A stretch of 64,000 nt of DNA. It comes from Pyrus communis (lineage: Eukaryota; Streptophyta; Magnoliopsida; Rosales; Rosaceae). This document shows, piece by piece, positions 34,510 to 45,599 of the stretch. The position numbers were made by a program, and so were the translations under genes. Where the stretch lies: NCBI RefSeq assembly GCF_963583255.1, contig NC_084809.1:4887501-4951500 (forward strand), given 5' to 3'. How positions within the stretch are numbered: the stretch's first letter is position 1; the number at the start of each line of letters is the position of its first letter. The notes below the pieces were generated by a model, which had not been told where the DNA came from, searched no databases, and worked only from the letters and a program-made list of their open reading frames with translations.

Positions 34510-37500
34510 ATGAATCGATACGATCCGAACCCTTTCGCCGACGAGGAGGTCAATCCCTTTGCGGTGAGTGCCGTTACAGACCTACATTTACGTATACGAG
34601 TTTTCGGGATTGGAATTGCTGAAATGTTGCGCGATATCTTCAATCTGTTTTCGTTTCTCTTTGATATTTGATTGCAACAGGAATTTGAAATCCGCAATGT
34701 AGCTTCCGTTTACGTTATTAGAAAAGGAAGAAAATGAAAGAAATAAAATGTTTTTGGGATGTGAAATTGGAGAATTTGATCCGACTGGAGGGGATGTTCC
34801 CGCCCCCTTGCATCCGAGCTTGTATTGCTTCCAGATTAGAGTAGTTTAGAATATCGAATTTGTAAAGAACGTTCCTTTCGTTTGTAACTTTCCATTTTAC
34901 TACGTTTTTTGTTTTGTTAAATTTGTAGAATCCTGGAGGTGGAGGTGTTGCCCCTGCAAACCCAAGGCTTTCGCCCCTTCCTCCGGAACCCTATGATCGC
35001 AATGCAACAATTGATATTCCTCTTGATAATTCAAAGGTAGGTCAATACATGCAAGATGCTGAGTCACATTGTCAGGGCTTTTTATTCATCTGTTATTAAC
35101 TTGTTTTACAAGCAATTAATGGTTTCTGTTTCCTTGTCATTTTTTGTTGCTTTAGGGTTTACAAGCAAAGGAGAAGGAACTCAAAGCTAAAGAGGCTGAA
35201 TTGAAAAAGAGGGAACAGGTGCCTTCCCATAAACAAATTTCCCAGACTGTTACACGTAATTGTTGCAATGAGAACAAGAATAATCAACCACTTTTGATTG
35301 AATGTTTCGGTGAACAAACTATTTGATCCAAGTTTTTTTGTTTGGACACCATTATACAGTCCTTGCAACATTGATTTGAATGAGATTTTTATGCTTTTAG
35401 ACAAGTTACTCTTCTATTTAGTAAGTGGAGTTTATGATGTTATTATCCATTTCCAGGAACTAAAGCGGAAAGAAGATGCCATACAACGAGGTTCATCCTT
35501 TTTCTGATATGTTCTTGTGAAAAACTATGACACCCAAAGTCCAAATTTGTGATTCCCTTGTTTTGTTTGGCAGCTGGAGTTGTTATAGAGGAGAAGAACT
35601 GGCCTCCATTTTTCCCCATCATCCATCATGACATTGCAAACGAAATCCCAATCCATCTACAGAGGATCCAGTATGTTGCGTTCACAACATATTTGGGTAG
35701 GTTAAGTTTTATTTAATTTCTTTTGTGATCGTCCATACAGGTGCCTCAGTTTCCACATGATATTTGATTGCATAGTTTTCGTTGATCGCTTTTTTTGTTG
35801 TACATACTTTAGTAGTTTGAGATTAAAACTGCTTAAAAAAGTTATATCATTGCCAGAAAACAGGATCTAGAGGCAATATAGATCGCATGCTTTGTTCAAA
35901 CTTACTTCTTACAATTTTCAGAGCTGAGAATTGCTTTTGCTTTATTTGGTTGGGTTGAGGCGATCTTGTTGAACTTTTTACACCGTACCTTGTTTTGGTA
36001 CCAAAAGATCTTCTAAGTTCAAACTATTAAATCAAATTGTTCTGTGGTTGCTTAAATTGACAAAGTTCATGGCGTCTCTCAGGTTTGATTGTGTGTCTTC
36101 TGTGGAATTTTCTGGCAGTTACCGTAGCCTGGATCAAGGGAGAAGGTTTGATCTGTGACTTAGTGTAAACGTATTAACCATTATAAATAAACTCATAATT
36201 TAGTCTGAACTTGTATCCTCTTGCAGGTGTAATAATTTGGCTTCTGGCTATAATCTACTTCCTAGCAAGTGTTCCTGTAGCCTATTTCGTCTGGTATCGC
36301 CCTCTTTATCGTGCTATGAGGTAATTAAAATTCCATGGATATGACCTTGTTGTACATCACTATGCCAAAATTGTATACGAGATTCGAGGCCTATGCATTT
36401 GATGATTGTGCACTTCTCTGTCATTTGTCCAACCTACCTTATATCTTATACTTTTTTTTTCTGTTGTTTTTTCATCCTAACATATTAGGTCTCATAGTTG
36501 TAATTATGTACCATCTATTACAGGACTGATAGTGCTCTGAGTTTTGTTGGGTTTTTCTTGTCTTATCTGGTGAGTTTATTTTTGTTCTTCCTGCAGTTAC
36601 ATTTTCTGCATTCAAGATGTGAAAATTAGCTCACTTTCGTGCCCTGATTTTTTGCAGCTCCATATTTTGTTTTGTATTTACGCTGCAATTGCTCCTCCAA
36701 TCTTTTTAAAAGGGAAATCTATCACGTAAGTTAAGTTTTCTTAGCTGTGCAGTCTACAAGGTTTAGTAATGGCTCAGTTGCATTCATTCTTTCGTTTAGG
36801 GAGAAACGAGGCAGATATGCAAAATGAATAAGGGATGCATCATTCAAAATCATACTTTTCAGCTTCACATTGCTCTAGTGTATAATTTGCATCCATGTGT
36901 GGGCTACTCCTATAATTATGATTTCGTGCAGATCTTGTTAGTTAAACTGTTCTCCCAATATTTGCTTCTTCTAGTCGTATTCCATTTGTCGTAATGAAAT
37001 GATGTATATTAATCATATTTCCTCCTGAATACCGTTTTCTTTCTGTTCTGAAGCTGTTTTTTCTATGGTGTGATCATGTTGACAGGGGTATTTTGCCTGC
37101 CATAGAACTGCTGAGTTACAATGTTTCGGTTGGGGTAAGTTTCGGGCTTTCAGTATCCCATGTAGGCTTCGAGATAGACAAATTTGTTTTTCAGCAAGAA
37201 AGTAATCTAGCAGTGTTACTGATAAGAATTTCAATACAACCGAAAACCTTGAACTGTTATTCTGCTCTGTCAGTGGTTTGAATTTTTCTTTTGAGTTGAT
37301 GACCTGGTGAAGACTCAGACTTTGTTTCTTCCTTTCAGATACTCTACTTGATTGGATTTGGGTTGTACGTCTGCGAAACCCTTCTCAGCATCTGGGTTAT
37401 TCAGGTACGACGATTAACCAACTTGCATTGTTCTCTTGCCCTTAACTCTGCATTTCCTCCCCCTCCCCATCGAAACTAATTCTTCGTGTGTCGCATTTGC

Positions 37501-37589
37501 AGCAAGTATACACGTATTTCCGAGGCAGCGGAAAGGCAGAACAGGTGAAGCGGGAGGCTGCACGAAGCACCATGATGGCGGCAATGTGA
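34510..37589 (+). CDS. Secretory carrier-associated membrane protein (SCAMP)
   Basis: Twelve exons: 34510-34563, 34929-35036, 35156-35218, 35457-35490, 35574-35696, 36083-36145, 36227-36320, 36524-36569, 36658-36725, 37086-37134, 37339-37404, 37503-37589. They assemble to 284 residues. The cytosolic N-terminus has two NPF motifs (residues 7-9 and 15-17) that bind EH-domain proteins, then a charged coiled coil (about 55-85, [20 protein letters not shown]). Four membrane spans lie at about 118-143, 149-172, 182-212 and 233-255, with the conserved amphipathic segment between spans 2 and 3 ([10 protein letters not shown]). SCAMPs act in trans-Golgi/plasma-membrane vesicle traffic and endocytosis. 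Length and order fit plant SCAMPs. All introns are GT-AG with consistent phase. I cannot tell which numbered paralogue it is. Confidence 0.93.
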
Positions 37590-38582
37590 AGTGGCGAAAA
37601 CCTATGGATTTGGGGTAGAAACTTGTTAGGATTGTTTGTTTTTTTTTTTTTGGTCAATGGTTTCTTCACAAACCAGAAGATTTGGGGATACTAGTTAGGC
37701 CGTGCAGTCAGATGGATGTTGCTCATTGAGTTCCTACTTTTGTTCATTGAGTGGTAGTTCATGATTTTTAGTCACATAGGCTTTCCTTCGATTGTCTCTA
37801 CAGTTTTGAATTTGCTTCAACTTCAGTCTCTGTATTCATATATAAATAACTGAAAACATTAACGCGTTTGGTAACTGTTTTCGCTTTCAAGTGAAAACTA
37901 TTTCGAAAGTGATTTGACGAACGTTTTCGCTTTATGTATAACTAGGAAATGATTTTTTTTCTTGGGATCAAATTGTGAATTTTGTTGTCAGAGAACATGT
38001 GACATAAAGTCCGTGACACTTTTCGAAGTAAGGATGGATTTTAGTTAAATAGTAATTATTAAATTCATTGAATTTAATTTTCATACACTTTTATACTTCA
38101 AAAGTAATTATGAAATAAGTACTTATATTTAATGCTAACCATCAAAGTGCTTCTGACTCTAGTCGATAAGGGGTGTGATATTTACACACAATTTTTTACT
38201 TCTCACACACTCTTTTAATTTTTTACTGTTGGATCGGATGAATTGAAGAAGATCAAGGAACAGAAATTCATAAGAGGTGTTTGAGAAGTGAAAAATTGTG
38301 TGGATAGCACATCCGTGGATAAAATATAACTCAGAAGTGTTTATACCTCACAAAAGCACACTAAGATTAAGCAGGTATCAAATGCTTTTTCAAAAAACTT
38401 GCAAGTGAATTTCTAATGAAAGTTTCAGAATATGTGGTCGGTTTTAGCCCCGAGGCTCATCTGGTTCCTACATGAGAGGACAAACTTGCAGGGGCTGCAG
38501 CAGGGAAAACCCTAATAACACACTCTGAGCTGAAAAAACCGGCGAGCCCCCACCGCCGAAGAGTCCGAGTAGAAAGCAGGCA
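37590..38582. other. Spacer with one MITE
   Basis: 3' UTR of SCAMP, then AT-rich DNA with a foldback element (38171-38314) and the 5' flank of the PPR gene. AAACCCTAA (telo-box type) occurs at 38507-38515. Confidence 0.55.
38171..38314. mobile_element. MITE-like foldback, family shared with 59608-59752
   Basis: The left arm 'gggtgtgatatttacacacaa' and the right arm 'gtgtggatagcacatcc' (inverted) flank about 144 bp. Arms continue as 'ttttttacttctca' / 'tgagaagtgaaaaa'. The same terminal design recurs at 59608-59752. Confidence 0.7.
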
Positions 38583-41500
38583 ATGATGCTCCACAGCCAG
38601 AGTTACAGTCCCATGGAATTAGGCCAAGAAAGTTTCCAGGGCTTAATTCACAGCCGCACTTTTTCACCAAGTAAGCTTCGAAACCCCCATCAATATCCTT
38701 TCAGAGCTAGGGCTTTTCTAGAATTTAGCTTACCCAATTCTCCGAATGTCGAAAACATTGGGAATTCACGAGCTCAGAAGCAGAATTTGAGAGGTTCTAG
38801 GGTTTTGGTAGGGTTTAAGCTTCAGTGTCATTCTAAATCGTTGGTTTTGCCCACGAAAGTTTCTTCTGTTAACGGTAAGAAGAAGGGGTATGGAGGCATG
38901 TTGCCTTCGATTTTACGGTCTATAGAGTCCGAAAACGATGTTGAAAAGACCCTTAATTCGTTAGGTGAAAATTTGAATCCGAAAGAACAGACTGTGATTC
39001 TCAAGGAACAAAAGAGCTGGGAAAGGGTTTTGCGCGTTTTTGACTGGTTCAAGTCACAGAAAGAGTATGTTCCCAATGTAATACATTATAATGTGGTGCT
39101 TCGGAAACTGGGTAGGGCTCAGAAGTGGGATGAATTGAGGCTTTGTTGGATTGAAATGGCGAAAAGGGGTGTTCTGCCAACGAACAACACATATGCAATG
39201 CTCGTTGATGTGTATGGGAAAGCAGGCCTTGTGAAGGAAGCGCTTTTGTGGATTAAGCACATGAAACTGAGGGGAATGTTTCCGGATGATGTTACTATGA
39301 ATACAGTTGTTCGGACATTGAAGGATGCAGGAGAGTTTGATAGGGCAGACAAGTTTTATAAGGATTGGTGCACTGGAAAGGTTGAGCTTGATGAGCTTGA
39401 TTTGGATTCTATGGGTGACTCTGTGAATGGTTCTGACTCAGAGCCTATTAGTTTTAAGCACTTCTTGTCCACCGAACTTTTCAAGACAGGTGGGAGAATT
39501 CCCACGTCAAGGATTACGACCTCATTGGATACACAGAACATTGGTCGAAAACCACGACAGGCATCTACATATAATGCTTTGATTGATTTGTACGGGAAGG
39601 CAGGGCGTCTTGATGATGCTGCTAATGTGTTTGGAGAAATGATGAAGTCTGGGGTGCCAATGGATGTTATAACTTTCAACACTATGATCTTTACTTGTGG
39701 AAGTCATGGTCATTTGTTGGAAGCGGAAACTTTGCTTGGTAAGATGGAAGAAAGGGGAATTTCTCCTGACACAAGAACTTATAACATTTTTCTATCTCTG
39801 TATGCTGATGTGGGGAACATTGATGCTGCTCTGAACTGTTATACGAAGATCAGAGAGGTGGGTCTTTCCCCAGACATCGTATCTCACAGGACTATTCTTC
39901 ATGTGTTATGTGAGAGAAACATGGTCCGAGAAGTGGAGACTGTGATTCAGGATATGGAGAAATCTGGTGTGCGCGTCGATGAGCATTCTGTTCCTGGTGT
40001 CATCAAGATGTATATTAACGAAGGACAGCTTGTTCGGGCAAAGTTGTTTTACGAGAAATGTCAGTTGATTGGTGAGCAGTCATCAAAGACATGTGCAGCA
40101 GTTATAGATGCATATGCTGAAAAGAGATTTTGGACTGAAGCTGAGGCGGTATTCTATAGGAAGAAAGACTTGGTGAGACAGAAGAAGGATGTTGTGGAGT
40201 ATAACGTCATGATCAAAGCTTATGGCAAGGCAAAGCTTTATGATAAAGCTTTTTCTCTCTTCAAGGGCATGAGAAATCATGGGACTTGGCCCGATAACTG
40301 CACATATAATTCTCTCATTCAGATGTTCTCAGGAGGTGATTTAGTGGACCAGGCAAGGGATGTTTTAACAGAAATGCGGGAAATGGGTTTTAAGCCACAC
40401 TCTCTAGCCTTCTCTGCTCTAATTGCATGCTGCGCTCGCCTTGGCCAGCTTTCTGATGCAGTTGATGTGTACCAAGACTTGGTAAATTCAGGGGTCAAAC
40501 CAAATGAATTTGTATATGGTTCTTTGATCAACGGATTTGTAGAAACTGGCAGAGTTGAGGAAGCATTAAAGTATTTTCGGCACATGGAAGAATCTGGGAT
40601 TTCTGCAAATCAAATAATTCTTACTTCCCTCATAAAGGCATATGGTAAGGTGGACTCCCTTGATGGAGCGAAAGTACTCTATGAGAAGTTGAAAGATCTA
40701 GAGGGTGCCCGAGATATTGTTGCATCTAACAGCATGATCGATCTCTATGCAGATCGTGGGATGGTGACTGAAGCCGAATTGGTTTTTGAAAAACTGAGAG
40801 CTAAGGGTTGGGCAAATGAGATAACATATGCGACCATGATATATCTTTACAAGAGTGTGGGCATGCTTGATGAAGCCATTGATATAGCAGAGGAAATGAA
40901 ACTGTCAGGTCTAGTGAGGGACTGCGGTTCATTTAACAAGGTAATGTCATGTTTTGCCATTAACGGGCAGCTACGGGAATGTGGCGAATTATTGCATGAG
41001 ATGGTAACTCGGAAACTCTTGCCAGACATCGGGACTTTTAAAGTATTATTCACGATATTGAAAAAAGGTGTTTCAGTTGAAGCCGTAACGCAGTTAGAGT
41101 CATCCTACCATGAAGGGAAACCTTACTCTAGGCAAGCGATCATCACCTCTGTCTTCTCTATGGTGGGTATGCATGCTTTGGCGCTCGAATCCTGTGAAAA
41201 ATTCACAAAAGCTGATGTAAAGCTTGATTCTTTTCTCTATAATGTTGCAATACATGCTTATGGGGCTGCTGGGGAGATCGACAAGGCTCTGAACATGTTC
41301 ATGAGAATGCAAGATGAAAACTTGGAACCAGACGTTGTAACGTATATTAACTTAGTACGTTGCTATGGAAAAGCTGGTATGCTTGAAGGTGTGAAGCGAA
41401 TATACAGCCAGCTGAAATATGAAGAGACACAGCCAAATCATTCCTTGTACAAAGCCGTTCTTGATGCCTATACAGATGCCAACAGGCATGACCTTGCCAA

Positions 41501-41606
41501 ATTGGTTAGCCAAGAGATGAGATACGCCTTCTACTCAGACCAGCAGACGGGTTCCGAAACTAAAGACGAGTCTGATGAGGCAACTTCAGAGCTAGAGGAT
41601 TTGTAA
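38583..41606 (+). CDS. P-class pentatricopeptide repeat protein, At1g73710-type
   Basis: An intronless gene for 1,007 residues. The N-terminus to about residue 90 is Ser/Arg-rich and probably an organelle-targeting region. A conserved block (LPSILRSIES, NLNPKEQTVILKEQKSWERV) precedes a long run of 35-residue PPR motifs from about residue 165 almost to the C-terminus (for example TYNALIDLYGKAGRLDDAAN, EYNVMIKAYGKAKLYDKAF). The tail is acidic. P-class PPR proteins bind organellar RNA in sequence-specific fashion for stability, processing or translation. The order of conserved blocks matches what I recall of Arabidopsis At1g73710. Its RNA target is unknown to me. It is convergent with the next PPR gene, leaving 254 bp between stop codons. 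Confidence 0.93.
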   Translation: MMLHSQSYSPMELGQESFQGLIHSRTFSPSKLRNPHQYPFRARAFLEFSLPNSPNVENIGNSRAQKQNLRGSRVLVGFKLQCHSKSLVLPTKVSSVNGKKKGYGGMLPSILRSIESENDVEKTLNSLGENLNPKEQTVILKEQKSWERVLRVFDWFKSQKEYVPNVIHYNVVLRKLGRAQKWDELRLCWIEMAKRGVLPTNNTYAMLVDVYGKAGLVKEALLWIKHMKLRGMFPDDVTMNTVVRTLKDAGEFDRADKFYKDWCTGKVELDELDLDSMGDSVNGSDSEPISFKHFLSTELFKTGGRIPTSRITTSLDTQNIGRKPRQASTYNALIDLYGKAGRLDDAANVFGEMMKSGVPMDVITFNTMIFTCGSHGHLLEAETLLGKMEERGISPDTRTYNIFLSLYADVGNIDAALNCYTKIREVGLSPDIVSHRTILHVLCERNMVREVETVIQDMEKSGVRVDEHSVPGVIKMYINEGQLVRAKLFYEKCQLIGEQSSKTCAAVIDAYAEKRFWTEAEAVFYRKKDLVRQKKDVVEYNVMIKAYGKAKLYDKAFSLFKGMRNHGTWPDNCTYNSLIQMFSGGDLVDQARDVLTEMREMGFKPHSLAFSALIACCARLGQLSDAVDVYQDLVNSGVKPNEFVYGSLINGFVETGRVEEALKYFRHMEESGISANQIILTSLIKAYGKVDSLDGAKVLYEKLKDLEGARDIVASNSMIDLYADRGMVTEAELVFEKLRAKGWANEITYATMIYLYKSVGMLDEAIDIAEEMKLSGLVRDCGSFNKVMSCFAINGQLRECGELLHEMVTRKLLPDIGTFKVLFTILKKGVSVEAVTQLESSYHEGKPYSRQAIITSVFSMVGMHALALESCEKFTKADVKLDSFLYNVAIHAYGAAGEIDKALNMFMRMQDENLEPDVVTYINLVRCYGKAGMLEGVKRIYSQLKYEETQPNHSLYKAVLDAYTDANRHDLAKLVSQEMRYAFYSDQQTGSETKDESDEATSELEDL

Positions 41607-41860
41607 TTATTTTGATGTGATAAACTCCATGTGGTGTTACACTGTACAGAAACACATTTGTTCATGCATCTAATACTGTATCGTATAAATGTACCAGGTT
41701 CGACGGAACATGTACTGTATTTCCCATTTGTTAAATTAAATATCAATAATATTCCAACACTAAGCGCAATTCTCTTATCCGATTTAGTAGGGAAAAATGG
41801 GAACCATTCAAATTTCATGGAATGCAATGAAGAACATGTATTGACTTTCAGATAATACCC

Positions 41861-43747
41861 TTACACAACAGGAAATTTGATTCTACTACGAATTTCCACA
41901 TCTCCGACATGGAGATTAGAACCCAATTTACCGTTGGATTCAATCCAGCTCTTAGCCGGCATCTTTTTAACCCCTCTCTGTTGCATTATCCTCCCAATCT
42001 CCGAGGCGTCATTCCATCGGCCTACTGTTCTATACACATTAGCTAGAAGAACGTAACTCAGATGGTAGTCCGGTTCTAGTTCTATCATTTTCTTCGCTAT
42101 GCGCTCTGAGGTAGCAAGGTTCGAACAGGTTGTGCTAGCACCTAGAAGAACTGCCCAAAGAGACGAATCATTCCTGCAATCTGCATTCTGTATCAAATTC
42201 TCAGCTTCTTCCAGTAGCCCCGCACGGCCTAGAAGATCAACCATACAACAATAATGTTCAATGCCAGGTTTAATCCCGTACTCTTTTGTCATCGCAATAA
42301 AGTTGCTTCGTCCTTGGTCAACCAAACCTGCATGACTACAAGCAAAAAGAACCCCTATGAAGCTGATATAATCCGGCTTAATCCCCTCGTTAATCATCTC
42401 ATCAAATATTTTAAGAGCTTCTTCACCTCCCCCATTCTGAGCAAACCCACAAATCATGGAGTTCCATGTTATCAAATTCCTAACTGGCATCTTCACGAAA
42501 ACTCTACGGGCAAAATCTATGTTGCCACACTTTGCGTAAAGATTAACTAAAGCTGATTCTACAATAACATCTCTCCAACCACAACTTCTCACATACTGGC
42601 AGTGAACCTCTTTCCCGTGTTGTACAGCTGCCAAACCTGCGCACGCACGAAGGACAGTTCCAAAACTGTAGAGGTCGGTCTCTTCCATTTCCCTGAAATG
42701 CTTAACGACAGATTCAAAGTCTCCAGCTTGACAGTACACCCCTAGTAATGCAGACCAAGAAACTGAGTTCTTCTTTGACATCCTATCAAAAACACGCTGG
42801 GCATTCTCTACTGTCCCACATTTTCCATACATGTCAACCAAGCTACTCTCAACAACCACATTCCCATAAAGTCCATATGTAATGACCTTAGCATGCACTT
42901 CTCTACCTTGCCTCAGCCTCCCCAAGTTGCCACAAGCAGTCAATACCGTCCCAAACGTAAAACCATCCGGCGACAACCCATGATTTCTCTGCATCAAATA
43001 AAAGAACCCCAATGCTTCCTCAAACAAATCGCTTCTCGTGAAGGCAGAAATAACCGATGTCCAGCATATAGCACCTGGTTCAGACATTTCATCAAACAGC
43101 CGGCGTGCATCTTCCGACCTATAATTCCTCCCGTACATGTATATCAAAGCACTAACAATCACATCATTCGAATCGAACCCACGCCGGAAAACAACTCCAT
43201 GAAAGCACAGGCCAAGCCTCAAGTCCCCAACCTCCGAACAAGCTTTAACCACAGCAGACAAAGTGAAGGCATTTGGCTCAATCCCAAATTTCAACATCTC
43301 CCAAAACATTTCAATCGAATTTCCGGGCTTTCCAGCCCGAACGTACCCGGTGATCATCGACGTCCAAGAAATCACATCCTTAACAAAAAGACCATCAAAC
43401 ACTCTCCGAGTCTCGGACATATTCGGAACCAACTTGAAATACAGAGCAAGCAAGCTGTTCCCAACGAACCGATCGGTTTCAAGGCCGGACTTAACGACAT
43501 GGGCATGTACTTGGAGGCCATGGTTGAATGAAACAGCTTTGGTGCAAGTCTGTAAGAGCGAAGCGTAAAGGATCGGTTTGAGGGTGATTTCGCCGGAATC
43601 AATGGAGTTGAGGACCCTAATCGCATCGGAGAGTAAGCCCAACTTGCAGAGTTGGAGGATTTTGGATTGTTTGGATGATGGGGTTTTGGTATTTTGAAGA
43701 TTGAAGGAGGTGAGAGAGCTGCAATGGCGTTTGAAGACGAGCTTCAT
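41861..43747 (-). CDS. PLS-class (E-type) pentatricopeptide repeat protein, At1g03540-type
   Basis: An intronless gene for 628 residues, starting MKLVFKRHCSSL. The open frame extends upstream to 43846, but only on a TTG codon inside a MITE terminus, so the ATG at 43747 is chosen. It has a short basic targeting sequence, then alternating P, L and S PPR motifs (GLQVHAHVVKSGLETDRFVG, ISWTSMITGYVRAGK, VESSLVDMYGKCGTVENAQR), an E-type C-terminal region (WAVLLGASTTC..., YVLLANVYRTVGRWNDA) and no DYW deaminase domain. E-class members usually serve in organelle C-to-U RNA editing together with a DYW partner. The sequence order matches Arabidopsis At1g03540 as I recall it. An upstream MITE begins about 100 bp before the ATG. 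Confidence 0.93.
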   Translation of the reverse strand: MKLVFKRHCSSLTSFNLQNTKTPSSKQSKILQLCKLGLLSDAIRVLNSIDSGEITLKPILYASLLQTCTKAVSFNHGLQVHAHVVKSGLETDRFVGNSLLALYFKLVPNMSETRRVFDGLFVKDVISWTSMITGYVRAGKPGNSIEMFWEMLKFGIEPNAFTLSAVVKACSEVGDLRLGLCFHGVVFRRGFDSNDVIVSALIYMYGRNYRSEDARRLFDEMSEPGAICWTSVISAFTRSDLFEEALGFFYLMQRNHGLSPDGFTFGTVLTACGNLGRLRQGREVHAKVITYGLYGNVVVESSLVDMYGKCGTVENAQRVFDRMSKKNSVSWSALLGVYCQAGDFESVVKHFREMEETDLYSFGTVLRACAGLAAVQHGKEVHCQYVRSCGWRDVIVESALVNLYAKCGNIDFARRVFVKMPVRNLITWNSMICGFAQNGGGEEALKIFDEMINEGIKPDYISFIGVLFACSHAGLVDQGRSNFIAMTKEYGIKPGIEHYCCMVDLLGRAGLLEEAENLIQNADCRNDSSLWAVLLGASTTCSNLATSERIAKKMIELEPDYHLSYVLLANVYRTVGRWNDASEIGRIMQQRGVKKMPAKSWIESNGKLGSNLHVGDVEIRSRIKFPVV

Positions 43748-43844
43748 GAAAAAATGGGGACGACCGGCGAAAACGAACTTTTGAAATATATAGCCGTTTG
43801 GAAACTCTATTCGCCCATTGATTGAGCATGTCGGGATTGTTTTC

Positions 43845-44040
43845 AAAAGGGACCGGATCCCTTACGGAATTGAGCTCACCATCAAATTATCCGGAACATT
43901 AAAATTTGATCTAACAGTTATAAATAGAAGTTCTTTAAAAGTTATAATAATTGTAGCCGTTTGATCAAATTTCAATGGTTTAGATCATTTAATGAGTGAT
44001 CTCAGTTCCTTTGGGTCCAAAAGGGATCCGGTTCCTTTTT
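43845..44040. mobile_element. MITE-like element in the PPR gene 5' flank
   Basis: Terminal inverted repeats: 'aaaagggaccggatccctt' at 43845 and 'aaaagggatccggttccttttt' ending at 44040 (inverted: aaaaaggaaccggatccctt). About 196 bp, non-coding. It starts about 100 bp upstream of the minus-strand PPR ATG at 43747. Confidence 0.7.
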
Positions 44041-44980
44041 AAAATAGCTGAAGGGACTTTTGTTAAAAATATTTTAAGAACTAATTTTCAATAAAAATGT
44101 CAATAAATTTAAAAATACACTTAATGTGCTTCCTCCATTTGCATATCTCCAATCTTTTGAAGTCGAACATAAGATAATGTATATACATATATTAGTGTAC
44201 CTACTTAATAAGTCAATTATAATTAAGTATTAGACTCGGTATTGATCAGAATCGAACATAAAATCTTCTACTCATAAAAAGCAAAAAAAAAAAAAAACAA
44301 AAAACATCACTCGACTTAAACGTCAATGATAACAAGAAAATTTAGTGCCATAGCAATTTTCCACATAAGTGTAACATGTGTTCTTCTATCACCATCTTTG
44401 TCACTTGGTTAAATTGATTTTATAACGAAAGTTATAAATGCAATTTGATGACACCATAAAATTAAAATGGACATCATCTTTTAGTTGTGAGTTGCTACAT
44501 TTGACCTAATAAGTCATTTAATTGAAAGGATAGATCATTTGACGCATTAATAATGTTTCCAACCGCCTCATGTGTAAAGTCAAATTTCCTTTCCAATTTT
44601 CTCAGTAGCCAAACAGAAGTTGACTCCAATTTTTTCCCACTTGCAAGTTGGAAGACGGATGGCCGTTGGATTTTCAAATATTTGACCATTTAACTCGGCC
44701 AACCGAAAGACCTACTAACTGCCACCTACATATTCACCGTCTGACCCCATATTAATCACCAGATCATCGTCAGGCCACCACATGTACGGCCAAGATCTCA
44801 TCTCCCATCACTCCCAGCCAGCTGGCAAAAATATACTGGCCTTGTTGCATGGTCCATAATGCTTAAATGCCGAACTACTCTATTCCCCCAAAACCTAACG
44901 ATCCATCATCCCCCACTCATCCAACGGTCAAAAACGACGCAATGCCAATAAAACTTGCTCGATGTATAACTTGTCTGATG
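44041..44980. other. Intergenic, no gene seen
   Basis: AT-rich DNA with a poly-A run near 44285-44305. The latter part is the probable promoter of the small CxxC protein gene. Confidence 0.5.
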
Positions 44981-44990
44981 CGTATATAAG
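44981..44990 (+). promoter_or_regulatory. TATA box of the small CxxC protein gene
   Basis: CGTATATAAG lies 107-116 bp before the ATG at 45097, leaving room for a 5' UTR of about 80 bp. Confidence 0.6.
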
Positions 44991-45096
44991 CAAATGTTCA
45001 TTTCTTATTTTTCAGCTCCAAAGCCAACGTCTCACATTTTTGTTCTCTCTTCTGAAGTTAGTTAAAAACCGAAACCAAAACCGAAACTGAAAGAGG

Positions 45097-45303
45097 ATGG
45101 TGGTGTTTTGTTTTCTGGTGGATCAGAAGAGGCAAGTGCAGGGGAGCAAGCCGGCGGCGGGAATATGCTCGCGGTGTGGCGGAGGAGCGAGCGTGGCGGA
45201 CATGAAGACCGCTACAAGATTCTGCTACGTCCCGTTTTATTGGAAATCTTGGAAAGCAATCATATGTACTTTCTGTGGAGCTATTCTTCGATCTTACCGA
45301 TAG
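45097..45303 (+). CDS. Small conserved plant protein with two CxxC motifs
   Basis: 68 residues: MVVFCFLVDQKRQVQ, then KPAAGICSRCGGGASVADMK, RFCYVPFYWKSWKAII, CTFCGAILRSYR. Cys24/Cys27 and Cys57/Cys60 form two CxxC knuckles, consistent with a zinc ribbon or rubredoxin-like fold. I recall near-identical single-exon proteins in many dicots, all uncharacterised. The strong Trp/Tyr/Phe content between the knuckles suggests a compact folded domain, not a leader peptide. A TATA box and a short 5' UTR support it as a real gene despite its size. Function unknown. Confidence 0.8.
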   Translation: MVVFCFLVDQKRQVQGSKPAAGICSRCGGGASVADMKTATRFCYVPFYWKSWKAIICTFCGAILRSYR

Positions 45304-45423
45304 ATTATTGGCTATTTTGCATGTTTCTCCTAGCAAAAAGGGTAATTCGTACTCTCTTGCTTGTTATGGTTGCTTTGCATCAAACTTACACATGATGGAT
45401 AGCTAGCTAGCAAGGTCTTTAAT

Positions 45424-45586
45424 TTAAGGGAATTTTAACGAAAAACTCCCGGTACTGTTCACTTTAGCGAAAAATCACATTTTTATACTAAAAAGTCAAT
45501 CATGTACTATTCACTTTACCCTTTATTTTGTCATTTTCGTTAAAACTCAAAGTTTTCAAGCAATTTTCATTAGTTTTTCCTTAATT
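45424..45586. mobile_element. MITE-like element ('ggtactgttcacttta' family)
   Basis: The terminal parts 'ttaagggaattttaacgaaaa' and 'attagtttttccttaa' are inverted relatives, flanked on both sides by TTAATTTAA-like sequence. The inside contains 'cggtactgttcactttagcg' and 'gtactattcactttaccc'. I recall this as an abundant dispersed repeat in apple/pear DNA. Confidence 0.65.
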
Positions 45587-45599
45587 TAATGATTATTTT

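Noticed and set aside
43748..43846. 33-residue N-terminal extension of the PLS-class PPR protein
   Set aside because: The frame starts on TTG inside a MITE end. The first ATG at 43747 gives the family-like start MKLVFKRHC.
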